64,000 bases of DNA. It comes from Onthophagus taurus. Its lineage: Eukaryota; Arthropoda; Insecta; Coleoptera; Scarabaeidae. This document shows, piece after piece, positions 35,718 through 45,769 of the stretch (positions within the stretch are counted from its first letter, which is position 1; the number at the start of each line of letters is the position of its first letter). Where the stretch lies: positions 24,497,501-24,561,500 of the forward strand of contig NC_091966.1 in assembly GCF_036711975.1 (NCBI RefSeq). Reading direction: 5' to 3'. Under the pieces are notes generated by a model. It saw nothing but the letters and a program-made list of their open reading frames with translations, did not search any database and was not told where the DNA came from. Made by a program: the position numbers and the translations under genes.

Positions 35718-36561
35718 TCAGGCGCATTTTCTTTTGTGTTTCGTTTACCTTCTTCCCACTGCCGACGAGGCTCTGGATGTGTTTTTGTCCAGTGTGTCTA
35801 CCGTGCGTGATACCTATACAGATTTAATGATTATTATTGTGGGTGTCTTATATTATGCGCTAATGGACGCGTTGAGAGCATCCAGCCCTGCATGGATCCA
35901 CTTGTGGATCCCGACAGTCACCATCCACCCTTTGAATTTTTTGTACCACGTATCGCAACTTATTTGAATGATGGGTCTAAAATTAGCCGTCTCTTTAATA
36001 AGTCTAATTCTGGAAATATAAGAAATTTCTTGAATAGGATTGAATGGCGGTCTGTCTTTGCAGGGATGAACGTAGAGAGCATGGTAGAGAGCATATGAGC
36101 GCGTTAATTATATAATTAATAAAGATGTTCCTATGCGCGCCTTACCCAGAGGACGCTTTCCTCATTGGTACAAACGCTCTACCATTAGAGTTGTTAAAGA
36201 GAAGCTACGTTTTCACAAAAAATGGAAATCCTCAGGTCATCACAATGATTACTTGACTTTCGCTATCTTACGATCTAAATCAAAGAGATTAATAGCTATT
36301 GATCACAGAGCATATCTGAATTCCGTTCAGGCGGGGGTGTCCGGGAACCCGAGTGAGATCTGGTCCTTCATTAATTCGAAAAAGGGTTCTGCGTCTGGCA
36401 TGCCAGCATCCATGATTTCTGCTGATGGATCGACTGTGAACTCGGGTCCTGATATCTCATCTGCGTTCGGAGAGTACTTCTCGTCGGTTTTTGTAGATGG
36501 CACCATCGATCGTTCAGCGATTCCCGGTGGCACCTTGGTTTGCTGTGGATGCGGTTTTTAA
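35718..36561 (+). pseudogene. CR1-like endonuclease remnant and linker
   Basis: Frames give FLLCFVYLLPTADEALDVF and LMIIIVGV (endonuclease), then, after breaks, LPRGRFPHWYKRSTIRVVKE, KWKSSGHHNDYLTFAILRSK, NPSEIWSFINSKKG and SAFGEYFSSVF, the normal linker to RT. A frameshift near 36500 separates it from RT. Confidence 0.7.
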
Positions 36562-38050
36562 CATTCTATCACACCTTGACAAGTCATCTAGCCCAGGTCC
36601 AGATGGTATTCCTTCGTCCTTCCTAAAGGAGTTTGCTAGTGAACTGTCTTCACCCCTGTTTTTAATTTTTTCGAAGTCATTACTTGAAGGGGCATTTCCG
36701 AGCAAGTGGAAGACGGCTTTCGTCGTCCCAATTTTTAAATCCGGCGACAAGCAGTTGGTTTCAAATTACCGCCCGATTTCTATTCTCTCGGCTATTCCCA
36801 AGGTTTTTGAGAAAATTGTCCAGGAATACTTTAGCCAGTCGATTACTCACTCTTTTATTCATGAACAACACGGTTTCTTGCCCGGACGATCGACTGAGAC
36901 TAATTTGGTATCCTACGTTAATTTTATTCATTCTGCCCTAAATGAAAACTTTCAAGTCGATGCTATTTACACAGATTATTCTAAAGCTTTCGACAAGATT
37001 GACCATACAATTCTTGTTCAAAAGCTCTCTTCCTTTAACATCCCAAATGGCATTGTTCACTGGATTATATCATATTTATCAGATAGAAGTCAGGCAGTCA
37101 AGGTTGGTAGCTTTCTATCCGGTTATAAGTCCATCTTTTCCGGTGTGCCTCAAGGCAGCCATCTTGGACCAACATTATTTTTAATTTATATTGATGATAT
37201 TGCTTCCTGCTTTAAGTTTTCCAAATTCCTGCTGTATACAGATGATAAAATATTTACAAATATAATATCAAGTCTCTACTGTCTGCGGCTTCAGGAAGAC
37301 CTTGACCGTTTGCATGACTACTGTCTCGTCAACAAACTTCATCTCAATTACGACAAATGTCAAAAAATTACGTTTACATGGAAACGATATCCGGTTAACT
37401 TTTATTACAGTTTTAACGGCAGAGCTATTGCGTCCACTGACAGAGTGAAGGATCTTGGTATTACTCTTGATTCCAAACTGCGATTCCACTTTCATATTAA
37501 CCTTATGGTGAAAAAAGCATTACGTAACTTGGGGTTCGTTATCAGAATAAGCAGAAATTTCACCAATGTTACCTGTATAAAGTCCCTTTATATGGCATTT
37601 GTAAACAGTGTATTAAGCTATAGTTCTGTGGTGTGGAGTCCCATGTACGCCGTCTATCGTGATCGCATCGAAGCCATTCAACGTCGCTTTATTCGTCACT
37701 TGGCGTATAAATATTATCTTCCGTACTGCGATTACGACAGACGCTGTACGGTTTTCAACCTATTACCTCTAAGGCAACGGCGGCTCTTGTCTGACCTGGT
37801 ATTTCTTTTCAAAATTGTTAACGGCATGCTGGGTATCCCCGATCTTCTATCCGAGCTGAATTTTAATATGTCACAGCGCTTCACCCGGAATAATATCACT
37901 TTTCGTTTGCGCACATCTAATACGAATACTTATTCTAATTCGCCAATCATACGGGTTCTTAATACTTACAACCAGAGCTTCAACCATGTTTCTCTATTTG
38001 GGCTGTCATTGCGTTCGTTTAAAGATTTCGTGTTGCGCGATATTGTTTAG
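36497..38050 (+). pseudogene. CR1-like reverse transcriptase (517 codons open)
   Basis: Motifs: SSPGPDGIPSSFLKEF, VSNYRPISILSAIPKVFEKI, EQHGFLPGRSTETNLV, AIYTDYSKAFDKIDHTILV (motif A), SGVPQGSHLGPTLFLIYIDD (motif B), LLYTDDKIF (motif C as YTDD, catalytic Asp pair kept) and DLGITLDSKLRFH. The C-terminal tail VVWSPMYAVYRDRIEAIQRR matches the copy at 51.4-53.2 kb. One long open frame, no RNase H. Confidence 0.85.
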
Positions 38051-38254
38051 TTGCGAACCACTTTAATTCTGTATTAACTTGGTAAAAACATTGTAACTAC
38101 TTTTCTTTATATTTAAATTTCTTGCTTGTGTTTCTAAGTGTATTGTCTCTTTATGAAATATAATGTTAATTTCGATATTTTGTGAGGATGCTTCACTGGG
38201 GATGTTCTCCCTGTTTGCGTCCCAAATTGTAATAAATAAAATAAATAAAATAAA

Positions 38255-38505
38255 GAGTTATTTTTCCTCCTCACGAAACCGGGCAGAAGACACCGCAAAG
38301 AGTTTCGCACACATTTGTAAAGCCATCAGGGCCAGGGAAAAAAAGAAGAAGACAGTAGTCAAGGTTGCTACGACAATCTGAGGGAAACGCATTCTAGCAG
38401 AGAAGCAAGTAATTTGGTAACTAAAGTAACAACTTATTGTAATGATTGCCCTGGACAACCAGGAATGTGTTTATCATGTTTCAATATAAGCCACAAAAAA
38501 TAACA
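38255..38505 (+). pseudogene. piggyBac-like transposase C-terminus
   Basis: After the CR1-like insertion, RAIRAREKKKKTVVK and, in another frame, KVTTYCNDCPGQPGMCLSCF form the piggyBac C-terminal Cys-rich finger (CxxC ... CxxC), then a stop. Confirms that the CR1-like element landed within the transposase gene. Confidence 0.75.
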
Positions 38506-39240
38506 TTTTTGCTATGTATGTATTTCTAATAAACTCTATTTAATCTTCTGGTTCCCTTTGTTTATATTTTGTTACAATTTCAAAATTTTCAAAAACTTAT
38601 TAAGGATTGAGTTAGACCAATGCGGTTATAAACATAGGTAGTTGTTGATATCTAGTAACTATACCTCTATTCAGATTGATTAAATGTTCAAAAATGCGCA
38701 CGTTAAGCAAAAATAAACAATAACGTAATTACCAGTCCTCGAGGACCGGTACCGCACAGAGGGATAAAGGAGTTAACTGGCACAGTGCAATACTACAATT
38801 TTTACAATTTTCAATTCCGCAGTCAACCTGTTAAATATATCGCGATAATTAGTTAATAGTATCTAAATAAATATTTATCTACGACTGCTTGGATAAGTCA
38901 TCGTTACCGCACTCATTTGAGGTGATTTGAGTTACGTAATGAAGTTCATTATAGCGTAATACGTAACGCATTTTTAGCCTAATCAGAACAGACTTAATTT
39001 ATTGAAACGAGCAACAACACAAAAGAAAAAGTGCTATCTACTTACAGAGAAACAATACTATTTATTATAAACATTAATTGTTATGTTTTTACATTTCAAA
39101 ACACTTATTCCAGATGAGTAAGTAAACATGTTGTTGAAACTGACAATTCAAAATTGTCAACAATCATTTCAAAATATTTTTATAAATGTCAAATAGACTT
39201 TTCTAAAGAAATTTATTTTTTAGTAATTTTTAACAGTCGT
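38506..39240. other. Unassigned spacer downstream of the fibrinogen-related gene
   Basis: AT-rich. No gene or repeat ends recognised. Confidence 0.4.
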
Positions 39241-39263
39241 AGATAAAATGCTGTATATCACGC

Positions 39264-39367
39264 GTGGGCTAGAGCATAATTACAGTACTCGTGTGATTAC
39301 ACGACTCGGTCTATGACCTCGTCGTGCAATTCTCCACGCTCGTACTGTAATTATGTTTCTAGCCCAC
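39264..39367. repeat. Hairpin-type foldback repeat
   Basis: GTGGGCTAGAGCATAATTAC at 39264 onward pairs with GTAATTATGTTTCTAGCCCA ending near 39366, with a loop of about 50 bp. Lies about 60 bp past the fibrinogen-related gene's stop. Confidence 0.65.
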
Positions 39368-39429
39368 TTGTAATATAAATAACTATTATTATTCATTTTT
39401 TATTTATTTATTATCATTATTTTTATTTC

Positions 39430-41199
39430 TTACAACGCATTATATGGTTTAAAAGATAAATCTTGAAATTGTTTCAAATCTTGTTTAGGTTTTATCATCA
39501 TTTTAGCAGCTTTTAAAGATTCATATTCTAACCAGGAAAGCCATATAATTCCTTTCTTATTATTTGTAGACTTTTTATAATGAAATCCGTTTAAATTTGC
39601 TACAAAGCAGTTATCGAACCACCATCCGCTTTGATAATCAACAGCACAAGGTGAGTTGGGGCTATTATCATTTTTTTTATCATAAGTACTAAATTTTATG
39701 TTATTATGATAGAGGAGACCCTCTGGGAGCGTCCCACTAGAACGTTCAAGTGTTAATCGATAATTTTCATATTCACTTGCAACTTTAAATGATTCATATT
39801 CAGCCCATTTTGTTTCGTTATCAAAACTTTCCAATTCTATTCGTAATATTAGGTCGTTTTGATTCGATAATCGGTGAAGATAATCGTTTCCGAACCAAAA
39901 TTCTCTACGTAAATCGCCAAAACCATGTTTATATTGGTACCAAGATTTATTGAAATTTTCCTGGTATTCGAATGAATTTCTGTTTTGGATCACCATCCAA
40001 CCCTGTTCGCACGATCTCACTCCATAATCTCTCGTGTCTTCCTTTAAATTAATTAAATTTGTGTGAAATTTAAATATACCAGATTGGTTTTTGACAGAGG
40101 TGCAAAATGTGTAATCGAAAGAATTTGATAAAGTCAAAGATTCTTCATTGATTGTTATGTTTGTGTTCGTTTCGTCTGATTTGTTGCATTTTTTAATCAG
40201 TTTTCGATATTTTCATTTTGCGATTTAAAATTTTCAGTTAAAACTTTTTTGATATCGATTTTTTCAAAAGAATTTTTTAAATTTTCCGTGATATTTTCGA
40301 CATTGTTTATTTTACCTAATACGTTCATAAATAAAAGTGAAAGTAACTCTTCATCTTGATGTCTCTCTTCTAGTTTATCATTAATTTGATTTGTTGATTT
40401 TTCTAAAACGTTTATCTTTATGAAAATTTCATCGAGATGGACTGGAACCCGATTTAGTTTGTAATCTAAATCGTTTAATTTAGATTTTAATTCATCTCGA
40501 GTGTTTTCGATTAATACGATTGCAGTTTTATCGGTTTCTTTGGATTTAGTACAGTTTTCTATTAGATTTTCTATGTTTGAATTTTGTGATTTAAAGTTTT
40601 CAGTGAGAATGTTTTTGATGTCGGATTTATCACATGAATCTTTTAGATCTTCTACATTAATTTCGATTTGGTTTATTTTACTTAAAACTTTATCTAAAAC
40701 TTCACCTTGATTTTTTTCGCCAAATTTATCATTAAAGGAACGTTTTAATTCATTTATGATTTTCGTGGACATTTCATCAAACATCGTTGGAATTAGATTT
40801 AATTTTGTTGCTAAATCGATCATTTTGGCTTGAGATCTAAAAATAACAATTTTTGTGGCTATAAAAACAGTAACTAATTAGTTAACTCAATTATTACTTG
40901 CTTATAATACCCAACTTTCTATCAAGAATTGATAGTTGAGAATGCAAAGATGAAACCTGTGATTGGACAGTATCACAAACTTGTATTTTTTCTTGTAAAT
41001 TTCTTATATTAGTGTCCATTATAGAAAGGAGATTGTTAATGTTATTGAAATCATCACACTTGTTCGGTTCCTCTTCTATAAGTATAAAAATGTTAATTAA
41101 AAATAATTAGTAGTTCTTATTATAGTACTTACCATTATACGACATGGATTCTATTGAATTTGGAATAAATAAAAATATTGCAACAAACAAGCAAATCAT
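39430..41199 (-). CDS. Secreted fibrinogen-related protein (coiled coil plus FReD), one frameshift
   Basis: Exon 1 41199-41133 (signal peptide MICLFVAIFLFIPNSIES), exon 2 41075-40898 and exon 3 40836-39430 join in frame at GT/AG sites. Exons 2-3 encode a long Asp/Glu/Lys/Asn-rich coiled coil with an internal duplication (LTENFKSQNSNIEN and LTENFKSQNENIEN, about 120 residues apart). The C-terminal fibrinogen domain follows: SCEQGWMVIQNR, WYQYKHGFGDLRREFWFGND, FSTYDKKNDN (calcium site) and SGWWFDNC, with conserved Cys. Secreted FReD proteins bind sugars or microbes in insect immunity. In exon 3 the second repeat stops at IEN (40197). The fibrinogen frame continues one base out of register, so one base appears lost. 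It is either a pseudogene, an allele or a sequence error. Confidence 0.85.
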
Positions 41200-41957
41200 T
41201 TTCACAATCGCGTTTGCCAATATGTGTAACACCAGTATCTCCTGGTCATATATAATAAAGCATCACTGAAAAAATTTCAAGGGCAACCTGTTCATCGAAG
41301 TTGCCCCTAATGCTCCCTGTATGGGAGATTCTGGATGTGAAGAAAACGGGTTTATTTTTATGCCAACCTACCTTAATTTGAATTCTTGATAAAAAAATAT
41401 TAATAAACTTGAAATTAGATGGATTTACATATAAGGTGGTAATTACACTGTGCTGCAAACTTTAACTTTTTTTGTATAAAGTAGATCCGTAGTATTGCAG
41501 TCGTGAGAAACCTGAATAAGAAAAAACGTGGCGTGTTACAAAAAAATGGAAAGCATATTTGAAATCAGCAACCCAAAATTAACTAAAAACAACCAACTCA
41601 TCAACTGTGAAAAATCGTGCAGCACACTGTTATCAAAGATTTGATAAAAAAAATTTCCAAATATTATTAAGCTTATTTAAGCAAAGTGTAAATATAATTA
41701 TGCTTCTTACATGTTTTAGTTTTACTTTTAATAAAGTTACTAATAAAGTTAATGAAAATACGTATTTCATTTCCCATTTTTTTAAATCAATATTTTGCAA
41801 TTTTTTAAAGTTTATAGTCAAATATTTTTATTTACGATTTACACTATTTATATTTTTAAATAAACAATATTTACATAAAATAATATAAGTTTAACATAAA
41901 ATGGCTGTGTTCGATCACGTGAACCACGTTAACAAAAAATTAATAAAAAAATACATA
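41200..41957. other. Upstream region of the fibrinogen-related gene
   Basis: Probably contains its promoter, but no confident TATA box or other site can be assigned. Otherwise AT-rich, low complexity. Confidence 0.4.
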
Positions 41958-42165
41958 CAGGTGTCTCAGTGAGACCGGTCATTAGACGTTTCTGGGGTTC
42001 TGGCCAAAATAAAAATTTGAGAATTCAGATTTAAGTATGATTCCTAGATCTTCTTTGGCAGCTCGAATTGAGGTGTTGGGACTGGGTTCGAAATAAGCCA
42101 AGGTATTCACCTCTTCCGCTGCATAATCTACTACATTTTTTGCTCAGTTTAATTAGATTAACTCG

Positions 42166-43103
42166 GATCTAAAGAGATCGAGGAGGTTAGGGAGTATACT
42201 TACTTGGGGTATGTGTTCAGGGAGGACAACAGGGAGGGGTCGCATGTGATAGCTATGGCAAAAAAGGCGAATAAGGTGATGGGACAAATATGGGGTTGGG
42301 GGAAGAGAGTCTTTGGAAGGAATGGGGCAGCGAGGAAGATTATGTTTGAAGGTCTGGTTAGCAGTGTGATGATGTCTGGAGCAGAGGTATGGGGATGGAG
42401 AGTGCAGGCAATGCTGGAGGACGTGCAAGCTAGATACTGGAGATGGGTGCTTGGGGTGGCGAGAGAAACACCGGGATATATAGTGAGGGAAGAGGTAAAG
42501 GTGGATAAAGTCAGAGTGGAGGGGGGCAGGAGAGCAGTGAAATATGAAGAAAGAATAGAAGGGAGGCCAAACTGCGGGATCTTGGGAGAGTGTTGGAGGG
42601 AAATTAGAGAGGGAAAGATCAAATATGGGAAAGGAGACAGAGACAACTATTATAGACGAGCGGGCTACTCGGTAACTGAGATAAATAGTAGAGGAAGGGT
42701 GGGTAGGGAGATGTGGAGGGAGTTGAGAGATAGGGACCGAGATGTGCAGAAACAGGAAAGAAGGACACAAATAAAAGAGGGGAGGTATAACGAAAGGTAC
42801 AGGGACATAATTACGGAGGGGCTGCCTAGATACTTGTCATTGGAAGGAGATGAGGAAGGGAAGAAGTTGGTGGCTAGGTTCCGTTGTGGAAACGAGGAGA
42901 GAGCGAACAGATACTGGATGGCCGATGAGGAGAGGTGGTGTAGGCTATGCAGGGAGGAATGGGAAACGTTGGAACATTTGTTGAATGGGTGCAGTGAGTT
43001 GAGGGAGGTGGAGTTGGACCGAGGGCAGATCTTAGGAGAGGGGGGAGAGGGGAAACGATGGATGAGAATGGTTGTGGGGGTGAGGAGACAAAGGGATGGA
43101 TGA
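42166..43103 (+). pseudogene. Non-LTR RT C-terminal region with Cys/His motif
   Basis: EVREYTYLGYVFRED opens the post-RT part. MGQIWGWGKRVFGRNGAARK, SGAEVWGWRVQ and RYWRWVLGVARETPGYIVRE are typical of a non-LTR family known from ants and other insects, and WCRLCREEWETLEHLLNGC is the C-terminal Cys/His motif. Open for about 300 codons, but the RT catalytic core is absent. Clade not certain. Confidence 0.75.
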
Positions 43104-43241
43104 GGGGAGGATTGGGCCGAGGAGCTGAGGTTATGGAAATGGAGGAAGAGGGTGGAGGGTGAAAATAATATACTAATGACATATATTATATCAGGATGTA
43201 TTAAGGGGAAAATTGTAATTATCAAAAACAATAAATGCTTA
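42166..43241 (+). mobile_element. 5'-truncated non-LTR element with 17-bp TSD
   Basis: Flanked by TTAATTAGATTAACTCG at 42149-42165 and 43242-43258. Only the RT C-terminal tail is present, in one frame up to 43103. The sense strand is unusually rich in G and A compared with its neighbours. Confidence 0.9.
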
Positions 43242-43761
43242 TTAATTAGATTAACTCGTGATTAATTCGTCCAAAATACAAAAAAATTGCTTCTATTCTT
43301 CTAAATTTACCTTTTGCCATCGGAAGTAAATGTGGATAGTTTTCATTAAATATTCTGCACGTTCTACTAAGAACTTTGTCGCACTTTCCTTGCATAAAAA
43401 ATAAATTAAGGATTTCTTCATTTGTATAAACATTATTTACGTTATTAATATTCATTTTAACTGGTTTTAGACTCCCAAGCATCAGACAACATAAATCAGA
43501 CTTTGACGTTTGTCAATAAGTCATTAAATATTTGTTTTCCATGGCACACTAGGTTAATATCAATATGATATGTGTGCATTTTTCAAAAAACCCTAATTAT
43601 CTCCCAAACTATTAATGTTAGGTATAGGACATATGGGGTATAAAAGATATAAACTGAGACGCCGAAGACGACTAAGCAAAAATTTTAAATAATTTTTTTT
43701 TAAATTTCGAAAAGTTAACGTGCCATAGTGATCAAACGATCTAGACAGCCGTTCTCGGCAC

Positions 43762-45212
43762 CAAGGGCGTCGCCAGCCAGTAGGCCAGTGGGGGGCACGA
43801 CAAAAGAATTGAAAAATAACACCAAATTATTTAAAACATAATTTTCGTGACCTTTTCGCGAATTTGTCAACCAGATTATTAATAAAACCCTCAAAGTTTT
43901 CAAAAATATGCTTCCTATACACACTCATCATGGGAAGACCATTGAGACGACATTCTGCCATAGTGCTTCTAAGCCAGGTTTTATTGTCCTCAAGCTGCTA
44001 AAACATCGTTCAACAGTATATGTCGTGCAGGGTAAAGTGACCAAAATTATAAAGGCTTTTCTCGTTTCAGGGAAAAAAATGTCGGCATCTTTTATGACAT
44101 CCACAACACTTAATTCTTTTGAGTCAGGTTTATCTTGCCATAGTTTTTTCCATAATTCGATTTCGTTGTTGATATTTGATAAGACTTCACCAGCTTCTAC
44201 GAGGTCTTCAAGGGACATGTCTAACATTTGAGCTGGGTGTAATTTACATAAGGGAAATGACGGGGTGTTTTCTTCAGAAAAGCGAACTTCAAAAGAATTA
44301 ATAATCCAATCTAAGTATGGTTTATTAAAAACCTCCGCCAGAATTCTGAGGGGCTTGCTGCTGGGTGGTTGTTCTGATGTTGTTGTCTCTCAACAATACG
44401 GGGCAAGGAGTTCATGTCTTCTCCCAGTCCAAGTTTTTCTGCAACAATAGTAGCGTCCCTAATAATTCCATTTGTGACATTTTCTGGACCGTTACGGTGG
44501 TTTTCTATAAATTCCAAAAGGCGGCTAATGTGCTGGGATGCCTTATCTGTATTCAATGTTACGGATTAGAGCACGTTTACCACAGGTTCCATCATAGCAG
44601 AGTATTTGACTATCAACATAAAGCTGAGAATAAACGAAACTCTAGAAGCTGCTGCATGGAGCTGATAAGTATTTTTTTTAGTCGCATTATTTATTCTTAT
44701 TTTCTTCCCGTGATGAGGTTTCAAAGGCCTCCATTATAATAGGAAAATTCTCATTAAAAACACTAATATTTTTGTGTTTCTCGCTCTACCTTGTTTCGCA
44801 AAGCTTAGAAATATTTGGTATCACTTTGCGTCTCAAAACTGATTCTTGAAAAAATGTAATAATATCTTTTATGGTACCTTCCTTTGATGAAAGCACAAAG
44901 CTGTTTTATATTTTCTGCGTAGGATTGCTTGCACAAATCCTAAACCAACACATTTGTCCGGATCAAGATCTTCTTCTGCCGAAAATGCATCTATTGTTTT
45001 TGCAATACATTTCGCATCCAAAGTATCAAGTTTGACGAATTCGAGGAATACTTCTTGAACTTCCTTGCTTTCCAGATCAAAATATGGCATCCCATTCGAT
45101 AGTTGTTTAGTACTCGAGATGTATATTTATTGTGTTTTAATTTTTTTTCGAATCTGCCTCTAGGGGGGGGGGGGCAGTGGTCCCAGTCTGTCCCTCTCTG
45201 GCGACGCCCTTG
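43762..45212 (-). mobile_element. Compact hAT element with perfect TIRs and 8-bp TSD
   Basis: 15-bp inverted ends CAAGGGCGTCGCCAG (43762-43776) and its exact complement (45198-45212), with the 8-bp duplication CTCGGCAC at 43754-43761 and 45213-45220. 1451 bp, shorter than the ~2.5-3 kb expected for an autonomous copy, so internally deleted. Confidence 0.93.
43928..45090 (-). pseudogene. hAT transposase, internally deleted (ZMYM1-like)
   Basis: The frame at 45090-44869 gives LDAKCIAKTIDAF, LDPDKCVGLGF and ILRRKYKTALCFH (catalytic region, missing the usual GxDG stretch). 44556-44311 gives a middle part. 44227-43928 gives DADIFFPETRKAFIILVTLP and TTYTVERCFSSLRTIK, the hAT C-terminal dimerisation domain. 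Frameshifts and deletions make it inactive. Confidence 0.8.
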
Positions 45213-45220
45213 CTCGGCAC

Positions 45221-45760
45221 CAAAACATAGTCCATCATGTTGCTTACGCATGTTCCGAATCCTAAATTGATATCCTAAAAATCGAGTGTTTTCTGATCTT
45301 TTGAACAAATGTCTGCTAGAGCATATTTTTTTAGAAAAAATCGAGAACAGCCGAATCAAATTGCAAAAAGTAAAGTTATTATATAAACCTTGAAAATAGA
45401 CAAATCCAAATACATAAAAATATTGGTGTTCCGTTTAAGCAGGTAGCGACTTCCAGTTTAACCGGAAGTGCTAGAAATCTGAAAATATTTTAGTTGAAGA
45501 TAACGCAATTGATTAAACGACTCTACAAAAAAATTTTTGTTCTTTGTCCTAAAGTTTATTTTATGATTTTCTGGTTAATTATGAACGAAAACGAAAAGAA
45601 AATACCTTTTTTTGGTATAAAGTTTGCTTTTGTAATTGTTATAGTAATAATACGCATTTTTCAATTTTTTATCAATTTTAATTATTTTTAATACATACAG
45701 TGTTTAACGTTCATACAGTGCTTATAGGTGGCGCTCGAGTGATAAACAACGATCAGGTAT
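45221..45760. other. Unassigned spacer
   Basis: Flank of the hAT insertion. No coding or repeat assignment. Confidence 0.4.
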
Positions 45761-45769
45761 TTTGTATAA

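Larger units (their letters stand above)
35718..38254 (+). mobile_element. CR1-like non-LTR retrotransposon inside piggyBac
   Basis: 5'-truncated in the endonuclease, with RT (36497-38050), a 3' UTR ending GGATGCTTCACTGGGG and TTTGCGTCCC, and an (AAATA)n tail at 38229-38254. The element at 51.2-53.3 kb ends with the same 3' motifs, so the two belong to one family. Confidence 0.8.
42040..43482 (-). pseudogene. Mariner-like transposase N-terminus (DUF4817-like HTH), split
   Basis: 43452-43258 reads VYTNEEILNLFFMQGKCDKV and TCRIFNENYPHLLPMAKGKF, a first HTH. Beyond the non-LTR insertion the strand continues at 42148-42040 with EVNTLAYFEPSPNTSIRAAK, the second HTH. The frame ends at the left inverted repeat, so the catalytic domain is deleted. 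Confidence 0.55.

Noticed and set aside
40197..40823. A separate coiled-coil gene ending at 40197
   Set aside because: The repeat that stops there continues in the adjacent frame into the fibrinogen domain, and upstream exons join it in frame, so it is one gene with a lesion.
41607..41888. 93-codon plus-strand frame rich in Phe, Lys, Asn and Ile
   Set aside because: Typical chance translation of AT-rich DNA. No homology or splice context.
42153..43231. Long open frames on the minus strand (up to about 205 codons)
   Set aside because: They are antisense shadows of a purine-rich retroelement coding strand. Their proteins are Ser/Pro/His-rich low-complexity text with no recognisable domain.
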